Shown here: in pieces, positions 47,311-58,469 of the stretch | How the letters are laid out: the number at the start of each line of letters is the position of its first letter | Position numbering within the stretch: the stretch's first letter is position 1 | Assembly (NCBI GenBank): GCA_025201345.1 | Contig: JAIXMG010000025.1 | Coordinates: forward strand, 124,001-188,000 | Length of the DNA: 64,000 nucleotides | DNA from: Thamnidium elegans | Lineage: Eukaryota; Mucoromycota; Mucoromycetes; Mucorales; Mucoraceae | Direction: 5' to 3' | Notes under the pieces: model-generated | Database searches by the model: none | What the model saw: the letters and a program-made list of their open reading frames with translations, nothing else | Told to the model about the DNA's origin: nothing | Program-made: the position numbers and the translations under genes

Positions 47311-48405
47311 ACTTTCTTTTATTTGTATATATTACACTGTGTATATAAAGGAGAAAAAGAAAACAAGAAAAAAAAGAGAAAAAAAATAAAAAAATGACCC
47401 TATTATATACCTTTTTTTTTTTTTTTTTTTTTTTGCACTCAGAAAAAGGAATAATTCCACGTGCTGAAAGTTCACACTCCTTGAAGGATGCCACATGGCA
47501 AAAAATGACGTTCTCGTACAATGTTTTTTGTTTATAATTTGTATATTATATTAGTAAAGTTATTATTATTATTATTATTTTGTAATCGCTCCTGCCATTG
47601 TGTGTGTGTGGGTGTGCTTTTTTTGCATGTAAATACATCCTACTTTTTTTTTTCTAAAAAAAAAAATAGGAGTGCAATCGGGTATTGAAAATCAAGTAAT
47701 AATCATTTATTGTGTGTAGTATGCAGTTTGTTTACTTTTTCTGAATCAATTATACATTACACATTCTATTCTTCTTTTTTGGTCTTTTATGCTGTGTGCT
47801 TATTTTTACTCTTTTGAACAATAAATAAATAAATGCAATTAAGACTCAGAATTGCACCTATATCTTTAATTGACTGGCATGATTCCACCCAGTTTGAAAT
47901 TAAAGCTAATCATCGCATTGCATAGCAACCAGAAGCATCAATTGTATAGTATCCAAGGAGTTTTTTTTCTTTGTAATCGAATTGCAATATCTTTTTTTTT
48001 TCACGGTGAGAATAAGCCTTTTTTCCATTTGATCCCTTTCTTCTTTTTTTGAAAAAAAATTTTTTTCTCTTTGCCATTTATCCTTTGGTTCGTACACCGA
48101 TAGAAAAGAAGTTTTAATCTGCACTCCAAAATGTGCAAGAAAAAAAAAGGTCTACACTTACAATTATGTAATGCTGTACAAAGTAGAAATGGCTTAAGCA
48201 TTAATTTTATGTATTCCAGAAATACAATTAGGAGAATAGGGCAACCGTACTTTTTTTTTAGTGAGGTACACACGCAAAAAAAAAAAGCACCCGAGTTTAA
48301 CGTGATTTTGGCATAAATAAAAACTTTTATTTATAAATGAAACAGTACACAATATACGTGATGTACTTTTTCCTTTAGAAGTTTATATGTATAAATGTCA
48401 TGTGC

Positions 48406-48442
<37 letters not shown>

Positions 48443-48686
48443 GCTGTTTATTACATTTATAAAAAAAAACATGGGCTTACCTTTTTATTTTATTTTTTAA
48501 GGTTAAATTGTAAATTTTTAATATGAGCTTTTTTTCAGTACATACACTTTTTTTTTGATTTGGATGGTGTGTGAAAGTGGTACAGTCTTATATATTCATG
48601 TTAATTACACTGTTAGTTTATTTACGTAATAGTACAAGTGTAAAAATTATAATTGATACCATTGCAGTTTTACTGGACTTTTTTTC

Positions 48687-48720
<34 letters not shown>

Positions 48721-49056
48721 TGTATCACCTTGTAATTTTGAAGCACTTTTTTCTTCGTGTAATTGACGTGATTATAATGTTTTTTCTTATTACTGTTTTG
48801 GCATTTTTTTTCTAAACATGTATTTTTTTAAAAGAAAATTGATTAGTGTGCAGATTTGTTTTAAAAGTAAATGAGAGGTTTTTTTAGGAGGCAAGAGATG
48901 TGTTTTTTTATTGCGTAAATTTACATAAAATATAATCTTGATCTTGGTTTGGTGTAACTTCAATTAAAGACTAGTATCAAGCTTTTCTTTTTTATATAGA
49001 AAAAGTATTCTATTAGTTAAAGAACAGTAGAGATCTCTCTCTTTTTTTTTTTCTTT

Positions 49057-49089
<33 letters not shown>

Positions 49090-49330
49090 AAGAAGGAAAG
49101 ATTTTATTTACATTCAAAAAAAAAAAAAGGTCTTTACGCCAGTGTACACTTGTTGATGTGTGGTAATAATAATAATAATAATAGTAAAATAATTATAATA
49201 AATAAATAAGGGGGGGGGGACAAATGTGGTGTGATTTCATTTGCATTAATCTTTTACACTCTGTTGTTGTTGCTGTTTCTCTTTTTATATGCGTAAAATA
49301 AAAAAAATAAAAAGTAGAGGTACGACAGAT
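47311..49330. other. 2-kb AT-rich spacer
   Basis: No coding frame supported on either strand. Dense in long homopolymers (A run 48409-48439, T(n)A(n) 48688-48719, T run near 49057-49088), TAA/ATT triplet runs (47562-47578, 49163-49182) and a G run at 49211-49219. Candidate role: 5' region of the orphan gene at 46.9-47.3 kb; otherwise nothing seen. Confidence 0.5.
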
Positions 49331-49783
49331 TTATTTACTATTGTAAATATCTGGCGTAGAAAGAGATCTTTTTACTACCTTTTGCTGGCTAGGTCTATAA
49401 AGAGATATCCTGTGACGCAACGTAATAGATGACTTTCCGGACTTTTTTAAGGTATTGTCGATGGGTGTCTTTTTATTGGCTTCTAATAGATAGTCAAATT
49501 TAGGAAACGAAGCCAACCGGTTTTCTTTTTCTTGAGCTGACCCAAAAAAATCCAACTGTAACAAGTTGCGAGATTGTTCGAATTCAACTTCGGGTAATGG
49601 CGTTGGTACTACTGGTATTGAAGGAACTTCTTCATTTGAAACGGTGGATGACGTAGTAGTTTGAGTTTCACTCTCACTACAGTGTTCTGTGACTTGTGGT
49701 ACCTGTGATGATGCTGGTGGTAGTACTTTTTCTTGCTTACTTTTTCTATTAAAAAAGCCTGTAATATGATTCCAAAACAACAT
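49331..49783 (-). CDS. Uncharacterised protein with 14-3-3-like motif
   Basis: Single-exon frame of 150 aa, starting MLFWNHITGFFNRKSKQEK. No domain recognised. The middle is Ser/Thr/Pro/Val/Glu-rich and probably disordered; a conserved-looking short segment NLLQLDFFGSAQEKENRLAS is followed by a basic C-terminus ending VVKRSLSTPDIYNSK, where RSLSTP fits the mode-1 14-3-3 consensus RSxSxP. An intron with acceptor TTACAG inside the first codons was tested and does not keep frame. Probably a regulatory, lineage-specific protein. Confidence 0.5.
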   Translation of the reverse strand: MLFWNHITGFFNRKSKQEKVLPPASSQVPQVTEHCSESETQTTTSSTVSNEEVPSIPVVPTPLPEVEFEQSRNLLQLDFFGSAQEKENRLASFPKFDYLLEANKKTPIDNTLKKSGKSSITLRHRISLYRPSQQKVVKRSLSTPDIYNSK

Positions 49784-49861
49784 ATTTTTGCAAAAAAAAT
49801 AAAATAAAAAATAAAAAAGAAAAAGAAAAAGAGAAACAAATTTTTTTTTTCAGTGTTTTTT

Positions 49862-50248
49862 TCAAGATGCGAACTCATGCACACACATGAAAATAGGTTT
49901 GTTAGTTTTTACCTTTTTAAGAATATCCTGTGTTAAGTTATCAGGTACAAAAGGATACAGTTTTTGGCTCCTACTTTGATAGAAGTTAGTTAATACACAG
50001 CGTGCGCACATTCCTAGTGACGTAAACTTTTTTCTGTTTGCATGATGCACCATAGGTCCACTAGAAAACACGAAGTTGTATATAAAGATGAATTTAAAAA
50101 TAAAAAGGTATACATCTTTTTTTTTATCAGTGTGTACGCACACACACACACACACACACAAACAGGTCACCCAAACCCCCTTGGTGACTATAGACAGCGA
50201 GGTACATCCAACTAAATATATGCAAAGTCAGTACCTTTGCATCATCAT
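49862..50248 (-). CDS. Possible small two-exon gene (70 aa)
   Basis: Model: exon 50248-50235 (MMMQ-), intron 50234-50061 containing a (CA)n run on the plus strand, exon 50060-49862. The second exon reads MVHHANRKKFTSLGMCARCV and NFYQSRSQKLYPFVPDNLTQ, with a CxxC pair. No family recognised. Phase closes, but the very short first exon makes the model uncertain. Confidence 0.33.
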
Positions 50249-52010
50249 GTTAAAATAGCTCCATTTTTTCTTTGTTATTTGTTTATATTAATTGTTTATA
50301 AACCGTTTCTCGGAGTGAGTCGTGTGGATGAAATCATCGTGTTAAAAATGATTGTTTTTGTTTCCAAGCTTTTTTTTAGTACCTGATTTATGTCGAAAAA
50401 AAAAAACCTTTGCCTTTAGTACTTGGTTTATACCGGAAAAAAAAAAACCTTGCCGATGGGGGACCTACAGTTTTGTCATCGTTTTAAAGTAGAATAAATA
50501 AAAACAATTCGTAACCTTCTATTTAAGTAATAAATAATATCTTCTTTCTTTCTCTTTACTTTTTTTTTTTTTAAAAAAGAAAAAGATATGTGATTAACGA
50601 TCACCCCCTTTTTACTTCTTTTTCTTCTGTATATATAAAGTGCAGAAACCCATTTCTTCTTTTTTTTTTCTTTTTAACTAGTGTGTATCGTCAAAGACGC
50701 CATACCGTGAAAAAAACGCCACACGGATTAACTATATTATCACAAGTTTCTTTTGAAACAAAAATTAAATAATAACAAATATATACAACTTTTTTTTTTT
50801 TATGATTAGTAAAACCGTTTTTTTTTTTTTGCGTAACCCTAGCAATATTTCACTAGTGTAAATCACGATATAGGGGAGCAGTTTTTTTTTTAAAAAAAAA
50901 GGCAAGGTTCAAACGATAAAGTGCCAAACAGCCTGATTTTGCACTAATGAAAAAGAAAAAAAAGAAGGTTCAAAAAAATCTAGATGGGTATATAATTACC
51001 CTCCAAAAAAGAATATAATAAAAAACAGGCAGTCGGTAAACTTATATTATGCTAAATAGACCTTTTTAAAGTTGAACAATGGATATAGTATCTTATCTGA
51101 TCTTTTTAAGCGGTATAATAGCGAAATTTTGTTTTCCCCTTTTTCAAAAATGATAAATCTCTGGAAGGTTTTATAAAGTTTTTTGTTGTTGTTGTTGTAC
51201 ATAGTTTAATCATTCATCATTTTGACGTATTAGAATATATACTTGGTCTAAATAAAATTTTAGTTGATTGATGTAATTAATTAAACTCATGGCTATCATA
51301 CTTTTGTTTAATTGGCATAAATCACGCTTTTGCCTTCAATTCGTTCCGTGTAATAAACATAATTTTTAATTGGCGATTGAATAAAACGTTTTTATACTGT
51401 TTCTTTTAGCGTATAAAAAAAAATGGGAAAACGTGGTACAGTTGATTGGATGGTTTTACCGAGTTTTCAGACCGACATACCAAACTTTTTTTTGTTTTTT
51501 GTTTTGTTTGAAAAAAGTGTATCTTTTGCTTAGCCATTTTTTTAAAATGGAATAGTTAATTTTAAGAGGGTTTCTTTCTTTTTTTTGTTATTGCCCTGAA
51601 CGAGTGTATAATTGAAGCAGTAAGAAAAAAGGATGTTCTCGGAACCGTCTGTCAAAATAATATACCCGTACCTTTAGAACTTTCTACTCCCGTTTATTTA
51701 TTCGAGATTGTTTGTTAATGCACAAAAAAAAAAAAAAAGATCAATTAAAAAGTTACTATTTTAAAAAGAATTTTTGTATGCGCACGTTATTTAATATTGT
51801 TCGTTTTTTTTTTTACAAAACACATGTAAAACGCTTAAACGGCCATTCCTTTTTTACCCTGTCAAGATTTATATGGTACGCCTATCAAGCGCATAAAAGT
51901 CCTTTTTTTGGAGAAGAGAAACCAATATAAATATGTTTCTGATGCAGGAAAAAAAAAATAGGTTGGGTAATTGTGGCAATACTATATACTACTTTAGCAT
52001 TAAACCTATA
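50249..52010. other. Long spacer without genes
   Basis: AT-rich. Near 50380-50455 a ~50-bp unit is duplicated in diverged form (TTAGTACCTGATTTATGTCG / TTAGTACTTGGTTTATACCG, each followed by an A run and CCTT(T)GCC). T(n)A(n) at 50571-50580 and 50880-50899. No RNA gene recognised. Confidence 0.45.
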
Positions 52011-52093
52011 CTGACACAGACTGACATAGACTGACACAGGCTGACACAGGCTGACACAGGCTGACATAGACTGACATAGACTGACATAGACTG
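52011..52093. repeat. 10-bp minisatellite (CTGACAYAGR)
   Basis: Eight contiguous decamers from 52011 to 52090, alternating CTGACACAGA/G and CTGACATAGA, plus CTG. The minus strand reads a short Ser/Val/Cys/Gln-rich frame through it, which is not taken as coding. Confidence 0.95.
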
Positions 52094-52430
52094 TAAGTTC
52101 TGAGCCGTAAGAAAATCTAGAAAAACCAACAGATTTTTTGCTGTCTAACACATATGCTTCCTATTGTTTTAAAAAGTTGTGCGCCAAAGACAAAAAATGA
52201 TAGCATTTGAAGTTGCGCGCAGTATAACCCATTCGAATAAGGAAAAAAAGATTAAAAAATCTATGTAATTTATGTTACTAGGTCTATAATTACGATTTAA
52301 TATTGTATATTCTTCAATCATTAATTGGTTGTAGATAGTTGTATAAAACTGCATTCCAAGATGTGACTACTTCATAACTAGAAACATAAATGTCCTATTT
52401 TTTTTACTTATCCCATTTTAAAATTAATGT

Positions 52431-52459
52431 CCCAAATTTTATTGGTTGTCCCATTTTCA
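52431..52459. repeat. Dispersed 29-bp repeat, second copy
   Basis: Matches 18789-18817 with one mismatch (CCCAAATTTTATTGGTTGTC then CCATTTTCA). Preceded by further CCCATTTT-like units (52411) and followed by AATGGG, as in the 18.7-kb array. Probably the edge of a relic element. Confidence 0.8.
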
Positions 52460-54395
52460 TTTGTAATGGGCCTTTTTTTTTTTTTTTTCGTGACTCAACC
52501 TATTTTCTTCAGCTGTACGCCCCTGTTGTCAGGAATGTGTGTTGAGTCAATTCAGTGATAAGAACTAATTTTACAGCTGGTTTAAAATAAAAAGAGGGAT
52601 TTATCACTATGGACACGGCATTCATTAATTGAATTGTTATAGTTACTTTTTGTATACATAACTGTATCATTCATAAATTTATTTACCTATTAAAAGCTTC
52701 TAGGTATTCTATTTACACCCAAAAAAAAAAAACTCTTCCAACATTGCTACGCTCTAAGATATATAAATGTTTGACAAAATAAAATTAAAATTGTAACAAT
52801 ACACTAATAGGTTTTTTTTTAGTTGCAGTTCCACAAGCCTAGTTTTTTTTCTGGTATCAAAAAGAAATAAAATTGACATGTAGTAGTTATTTGAAATAAA
52901 AGAAAAAAAAAATAATAAACAAGTATGTTCTAGATTTTTTTTTTTTTTTTTGGTATTCTATTGTATAATAATAAAAACATTTTAATACACCGTTTTTTCT
53001 TTCCTCGAATAGCTAAAATAATTTAGATTTTTTGAGTTTTAAAGCTTCCTTCAATGACATTTAAATGTAATACTTACTTCTCCTGTATGAACTCCCTTAG
53101 TTATTATTATATTCAAGTGAAAGATTTTAATAGATTACCTACCCTAGTCTTTTAGCGCCTAGTATAGAGAATATAGCCCCCTCCCCCTTCTAGTCTCACT
53201 AAGACCAGCAAAGGGTTTTTTCTTCAGAGCTTTTGGCCCCAGAAACGTGCTTCGACTTTGAAAATTTTATCCATGCTATACTTTATGCGAATCTCTTTGG
53301 TACACGCTCTATTTACGCGCTCCGAAAAGAAAGTGTAGTGTATCTTTTTTACGTACCTTTATTAAGTGCAACAAAAAAAAACAGCTTTACTTTCGGGTGG
53401 AGTCCCATTTGAGTGTTTGTAACAAGTGCTCTTTTGTACGGTGGTTTCTTTGAACTGTACGGGCATAAATAAAACAAGAATGCAGAATAATCAATATAAG
53501 ATATAAATTTCTTTAAAAAATGTACATAAAAAAAAGAGCTTACTTTTACTCATGTGATCCATGTAATCATTTTTATACAAATACATGTCTACAACCTGTT
53601 GTTATGATTTCTTCTGCTTCTAATCTTGATATAGTTACACTGGACGAAAAGCCTGTTAGTCCTGGTTATCAATTAGCTTTCTCTCAATTATTTTCTAAAA
53701 GAAAAAAAAGGAGGAGGGGGGGGGGGAAGTACTATTACTTTGATTATATACATAAAAAGCTCCTTAATAGTAACAACTTTATACTAGGTATATTTACACA
53801 AGTAAACGGGAGAGCCTTTTATTTTTTATCAGATGATATTTTTGTTTGAGTGAAATATATAATATTGGCGTCCTGGAATGATAGCATTTCAATATGTGAT
53901 CCTGCAGCAATATATATATATATATTTCTTTTTAGCTGCCAAGTACCCTTTGGATCGTCAAGAAGAGAAAGAAAGATTTTTTTTCTTTCTTTCTTTTTTC
54001 ACACGAACATGCATTTTTCTTTCTTTCCAAATGGTCTCCTCGACCCTTTTCCACTTCCTCCTCTACCAGCATAGCGTATTGGATCCTTTTTTCTTTTTTT
54101 TTTATGAAACCGATTGTTTCTCCCCTCCTTTTTTTTTTTTTTTTTTTTTTTTTAATAACCTCTTTATTGACAATAACTACAATTGTGTGTATGTGTTTTT
54201 TTTAAGCAACACTTTAAATTAGGAAAAGGAGAAATGGAGATAAATAAATAAATTTTGACAATTCTATTAATAGTAACAGGAAAAAAAAAGGGAAATACCT
54301 TTTATTTACACATAAAAAAAAAAAAGAAAAAAAAAAAGGGAAATACCTTTTATTTACACATAAAAAAAAAAAAAAGGAAAAAGGAAAGCTATTAT
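52460..54395. other. Spacer of about 1.9 kb with doubtful ORFs
   Basis: Frames at 53520-53849 and 53850-54222 are low-complexity, contain homopolymers and lack a workable intron model. A patch MISSASNLDIVTLDEKPVSP at 53608 looks protein-like, so a remnant is possible. Otherwise AT-rich spacer. Confidence 0.4.
54290..54373. repeat. 48-bp tandem duplication at a 3' end
   Basis: GGGAAATACCTTTTATTTAC plus ACATA and an A run occurs twice, starting at 54290 and 54338, just downstream of the cyclin stop codon. It falls in the probable 3' UTR/polyadenylation zone. Confidence 0.85.
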
Positions 54396-55182
54396 TTACA
54401 AGTCCTTGGGAGAAACTAACCCAAGTCGATTCTTTGTATGTGGTCTTTTATAGGGATGGTATGAAATCTTTTTAGATTTTTCTTCTATAGTAGGATACGG
54501 TGGAGTTAATGGCATGACGATAGGGTTTGTTGTGGGTCTATTATTAGTAGTGGTAGTGGTGGTGGTGGATGTTGAAGGGAGATTATATGAAATGATGCTA
54601 GTATGATATTGTAATGTGATAGGGTTTGGTAATGACATGGCGTGAGATAATAATTGATCGGCGTAGTCTTGAAGGTCTGGTAATTTGATATGTAATTGGA
54701 AATCAATCAAGAATAAAAATTCAAGTTCAAGTTGGTTTAATTCGCGCAGAGGAATACCACCTACTTTAGCGTATCTACTATTAGCATAGAAAATATCTGA
54801 AGTAAATTTAGATGCAACTACAAGACTATAATAATAATAAGTAACCATAGCAACAAAGACAAAAAAAAAAAAAATCTTACCTAGTGATCAATAATCTATG
54901 GATATTATATGAATTGATAGTAAAACCATTTTCTAATCTGGCAATGTTATCGAAATACATTAACATAGATAATAGTGCTTCGTTTGTAAAAGGAGCAAAC
55001 TTGTGAATTCTTGTTAAATAAGATAATACAGTAATATTTGGTACTGCTCGTGAATGAAAATAGGTTATTTGTGTAGTGGGTATTTGATTATTTGTGATCA
55101 ACATGGAATCGAGTAAATCAGATACAATTTTGATTAAATCCTGTGTAGGAAACTCGGCAATATTCATCTTGTATAGTGTCAT
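54396..55182 (-). CDS. Pho80/PCL-type cyclin
   Basis: Cyclin partner of a Pho85-like CDK, controlling phosphate response, glycogen or cell-cycle entry in fungi. Minus-strand exons 55182-54881 and 54825-54396 close to 243 aa. The cyclin core is recognisable: FHSRAVPNITVLSYLTRIHKF (Pho80-type start), ALLSMLMYFDNIARL, FTINSYNIHRLLITS, LVVASKFTSDIFYANSRYAK, VGGIPLRELNQLELEFLFLIDFQL. The C-terminus is a Ser/Thr/Asn/Pro-rich tail. A second Met (MNIAEF) five codons in is an alternative start. Divergent from the MTA1-like gene across 340 bp. Confidence 0.9.
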
Positions 55183-55522
55183 TGCAGTAACGACATGTAT
55201 ATATATATAAAAAAAAAAAAAGGGAAAGAGAAAAAGGGAAAAATAAAAAATTATATACTCTTATAAAAAAAGAAATTATAGAAATCGAATTTAATTTAAT
55301 CCCTTTCTTAAGAAGGTTCAATTTGATAATTCATACCGCATGCCCTGCTTTCCATGTTTTAATTGGGTGTTCGCGCCTTGAGTCTCAGATCACCAATCAA
55401 ATTCTTTGCTTCCCCTTTTTAGGATCATAGTTAAAAAAACACGAAAATCAAAAGTCACAACAGAAAAAAAAAAATCGAGTTCGTGTTTTTTTTTCTTCTT
55501 TTTAAGAAAAAATAAACTAACA
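55183..55522. promoter_or_regulatory. 340-bp divergent promoter, cyclin / MTA1-like
   Basis: Shared upstream region. Includes a moderately GC-rich block (55330-55390, TGGGTGTTCGCGCC) that stands out from the AT-rich flanks and may hold regulatory sites. Confidence 0.5.
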
Positions 55523-56476
55523 ATGTCTGATTCTTCAAGAGAGTCAACTCCTTTATCTTTAAGGGAAGTGACTCCTCTATCACTTTCTGAAATAGAAGAA
55601 ATAAATGAAGAAGCAGTTTCAGATAAAACAATAAAATCTTTACTACAAAAAGAAATTGACCTTACTCTAGAAATTGAAGCTGTTGAAAGTGAAATTGCTG
55701 TATTAGAAAAGAGTTTAAATAAGGACGAAGAAGACGAAGAACAGGGTAAAGTTTCTGTTACTTTTCATAGTAATATAAATAACATAAATTAAACAAATTT
55801 ATGTCAGTATAGATTTAGAAGAATTTGAGGCACCTCAGTGGTGTGTACCCATAAAAGCCAATGTAATGACATATGATTGGGACGTAAGTTATATTATGTA
55901 TGCGAGTGAATGAATAAGAGGAAGGTACTAAAACATAAATTTTAGGCTTTAGCAAAAGAGGTTCAATTTGATGTTATTGTTACAGATCCACCATGGCAGC
56001 TTGCTACACACGCACCTACACGTGGTGTTGCTATTGCTTATCAACAATTACCAGATGTATGTATTGAAGACATCCCGATACCTAAACTTCAAACCAATGG
56101 ATTCTTATTTATCTGGGTTATCAATAACAAATATGCAAAAGCATTTGAATTAATGGAAAAATGGGGATACACTTATATTGATGATATTACTTGGGTAAAG
56201 CAAACCGTCAATCGTCGTATGGCAAAAGGTCACGGTTATTATTTACAGCATGCTAAAGAAACTTGTCTTGTGGCTAGAAAAGGTAATGACCCAATCAATT
56301 GTCGTCACTCCGTTGGTTCCGATGTTATCTTTTCTGAAAGACGTGGTCAAAGTCAAAAACCTGAAGAATTGTATGAGCTTATTGAAGAGTTAGTACCTAA
56401 TGGCAAATATTTAGAAATCTTTGGTCGAAAAAATAATCTTCGTGATTATTGGGTTACAATTGGTAATGAATTATAA
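55523..56476 (+). CDS. MT-A70 adenine methyltransferase, MTA1-like (DNA 6mA candidate)
   Basis: SAM-dependent N6-adenine methyltransferase of the MT-A70 family. Exons 55523-55745, 55813-55883 and 55946-56476 close to 274 aa. An acidic, coiled N-terminus (LQKEIDLTLEIEAVESEIAV) precedes the fold; motif IV is VTDPPW (Asp112-Trp115), followed by PDVCIEDIPIPKLQTNGFLFIWVINNKY, DITWVKQTVNRRMAKGHGYY, LQHAKETCLVARKG and the SAM-site end KYLEIFGRKNNLRDYW. The short length, absence of CCCH zinc fingers and the GHGYYLQHAKE segment point to the MTA1 class (ciliate and early-fungal DNA 6mA complex) rather than METTL3 or METTL4. In Mucoromycota 6mA at ApT is abundant, so this is a strong candidate writer subunit; mRNA methylation is not excluded. 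Confidence 0.85.
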
Positions 56477-56529
56477 TGTATAGCTTTTTTATTTTTTTCT
56501 TTTTCGCATTTAAAAAAAACAACAACAAC

Positions 56530-56571
<42 letters not shown>

Positions 56572-56573
<2 letters not shown>

Positions 56574-56943
56574 ACATGAATTCATAAAATGACTTGCGAC
56601 ATTGTAAACGAGTTTCAGCTACTTGTTGCATCAACAAGGCATGCGTTTGATTACACTTATCAATATAATCCATAACTTCCATATATTGCATCACATTAGT
56701 TGGTTTTTCAAATTTTTTTTCTTGGTCAGAGTCCTTTCTAATAAATGAAACTTGTCTATCGCCAATCAAGTCTTCAAATTTGATATTAACTTCCATTGTT
56801 GTATTATAAATGGATATGAGTTGTTGTGATGGTTGTTGTTGAGGTGGTTTATCTTCAAAGTCTATTAAATCACGTTCTTCCTTACGTTCATAAAGATAAA
56901 CAGTAGTTCTTGGATGGTCGTTAGTTTTTGAAAAAGGCGACAT
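56572..56943 (-). CDS. Uncharacterised 123-aa protein
   Basis: Single-exon frame starting MSPFSKTNDHPRTTVYLYER. No family recognised. A Gln-rich linker is followed by VNIKFEDLIGDRQVSFIRKD and a helical C-terminus (VMQYMEVMDYIDKCNQTHAL, LMQQVAETRLQCRKSFYEFM) that could form a coiled-coil. It converges with the MTA1-like gene (95 bp, including a long A run at 56530-56570) and follows the Nnf1-like gene in tandem. A role in a multi-subunit complex is a guess. Confidence 0.55.
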
Positions 56944-57039
56944 TTTTTTTTCTAAAAAAAAAAAATTGAAAAAAAGGAAAAAAAAAAACCAAGTCCCCTC
57001 AAAAAACGTACAAAAACAAGTAATTTATCATAGAGTATT

Positions 57040-57129
57040 TTATCTTCTCTCAGGTAATAAATCCATTTTATTCATTGCGTCCAGTAATTCGTCTGATGGT
57101 ATAGTATTGGCAATCATAGTAGACTGTTG

Positions 57130-57166
<37 letters not shown>

Positions 57167-57967
57167 TTTAGTTAGCACACTTTTTAATTGTTTTTAATTG
57201 TTTTTTTTATTACCTTTTTAAACTTTTCAACGTCGTTTGTAATATTTGTTCTTTTACTGGATAATTCATTCTTTAAACCTGATAATTGTGCCATCAATGT
57301 ATCATTTTCTTGTTTGATCTATTAACAATTGAATTTAATATCCACACCAACTAATATATTCTTTTTTTTTGTTACTTTATTAAATTCCGCAAGCAATCGT
57401 TTGTTCTCTTTCCCTTTTTCACGGCAACTCACTCCTCGTATCACTTGTTCTGGTGTTGGACCCACTCTATTATAATCTAACTTGGTACGCATATAATTGA
57501 CCTTGCAAATTAAAAAAAAACATACCTTTGAATCACTGGTCCTCTATCTTTAGCTACTTTTATCAATTCATCTAACCGATTCATTTTTTCTGTAAAATGA
57601 ATTTCTTTTACTTCATCTTTCACTGACAGCTTTTTTTTTTTTTAAAAAAAAAATGGTTGCAATTTAATTATCTGTATGCTATTTTTTTTTTTTTCTTTTT
57701 TTTTTACTTTTAATTGCGTAACCATGTAGTGTTGTCCTTGTACATTAGCTTCTCGTATAAGCTCTTTCAATTCAGGTACAATGGGATCTAGTTCGCGTGC
57801 TAGTTTATCTACACTACAAAACTATTCAGCAAAAAAACTCTCATTTATAAATATATCGCAAACATATTATTTATTTACTCCAAGATTTTAGCGCATAAAC
57901 TACTCCATTTTTTAGTTACAGCTTCAAATTTGCGTGCTGTCTTTCCTGGTTGAACTTCATCGTCCAT
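57040..57967 (-). CDS. Coiled-coil protein, Nnf1/PMF1-like (kinetochore candidate)
   Basis: Minus-strand exons 57967-57879, 57813-57708, 57629-57526, 57466-57376, 57318-57214 and 57123-57040 close to 192 aa. The arrangement resembles Nnf1/PMF1 of the Mis12/MIND kinetochore complex: N-terminal helix RKFEAVTKKWSSLCAKIL, LIREANVQGQHYMV, a middle part KMNRLDELIKVAKDRG, a Pro-containing turn VGPTPEQVIRGVSCREK, then a heptad coil KRLLAEFNKIKQENDTLMAQ and LSGLKNELSSKRT, and a terminal DELLDAMNKMDLLPERR. Similarity is by layout and a few residues, so another small coiled-coil subunit is possible. Introns carry unusually long A/T runs (57128-57163). Confidence 0.5.
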
Positions 57968-58099
57968 GTTGTAAATGTGAAGAAGAAGAAGAAGAAAAAA
58001 AAAATAGTAAAAAAAAAAAAAGAAGTGGTAAATAAAATAATTCGTGACCGTACTTTGAAGGTACAAGTTTAATAATAAAAAAAAGTTGTGAAAGAAACT

Positions 58100-58469
58100 T
58101 TAAAGGTAAAGACCAGCTGCATTAGAAGCAAAAATGCTACCGAAACCTAAAAGTACTGAAGCAATTAAAGCAGCTTTAATTTGTTGAACGAGACTTGTCT
58201 TGCTATCTAAACTATATATATAAAAGATAGGGCATGTGAGAAAACGAGACCAATAAAAAAAAAAGTTGGTATACAACTTACATGGCGAAACGACCAGCTG
58301 CAAAGAGTCCAGTTGCAACTGTGACAAGAGTTACCAGTGGGTATACAGAAGTAGGGATAGGAGCACTAATGGGGGTTGCTGTCATCCAGTCGTCCTATTC
58401 ACATGGTTTTCAGTTAAATGTATATATATTAAACTTTTCTAACGTAATATAGCTTACGTATGTTGTCAT
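58100..58469 (-). CDS. OST5: Oligosaccharyltransferase subunit Ost5/TMEM258
   Basis: Small ER membrane subunit of the N-glycosylation oligosaccharyltransferase. Minus-strand exons 58469-58458 (12 coding nt, MTTY), 58394-58282 and 58211-58100 close to 78 aa, the same size as TMEM258 (79). Two membrane segments (PLVTLVTVATGLFAAGRFAI and AALIASVLLGFGSIFASNAA) flank a short loop LDSKTSLVQQIK, and the ending GLYL matches the family GIYV-type end. Divergent from the Mim1 gene. Confidence 0.83.

Noticed and set aside
49331..50248. Fusing the two minus-strand frames at 49.3-50.2 kb into one gene
   Set aside because: The only usable donor (phase 0 after DILKK) and the TTACAG acceptor give the wrong frame for the downstream protein.
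52011..52093. CRISPR-like or functional RNA array
   Set aside because: Units are 10 bp without spacers; this is a simple minisatellite in a eukaryotic genome.
53520..54222. Possible methyltransferase-like gene (AAKYPLDRQEEKERF patch)
   Set aside because: Only a short resemblance;, no SAM motif, and homopolymers plus stops prevent a consistent exon model.
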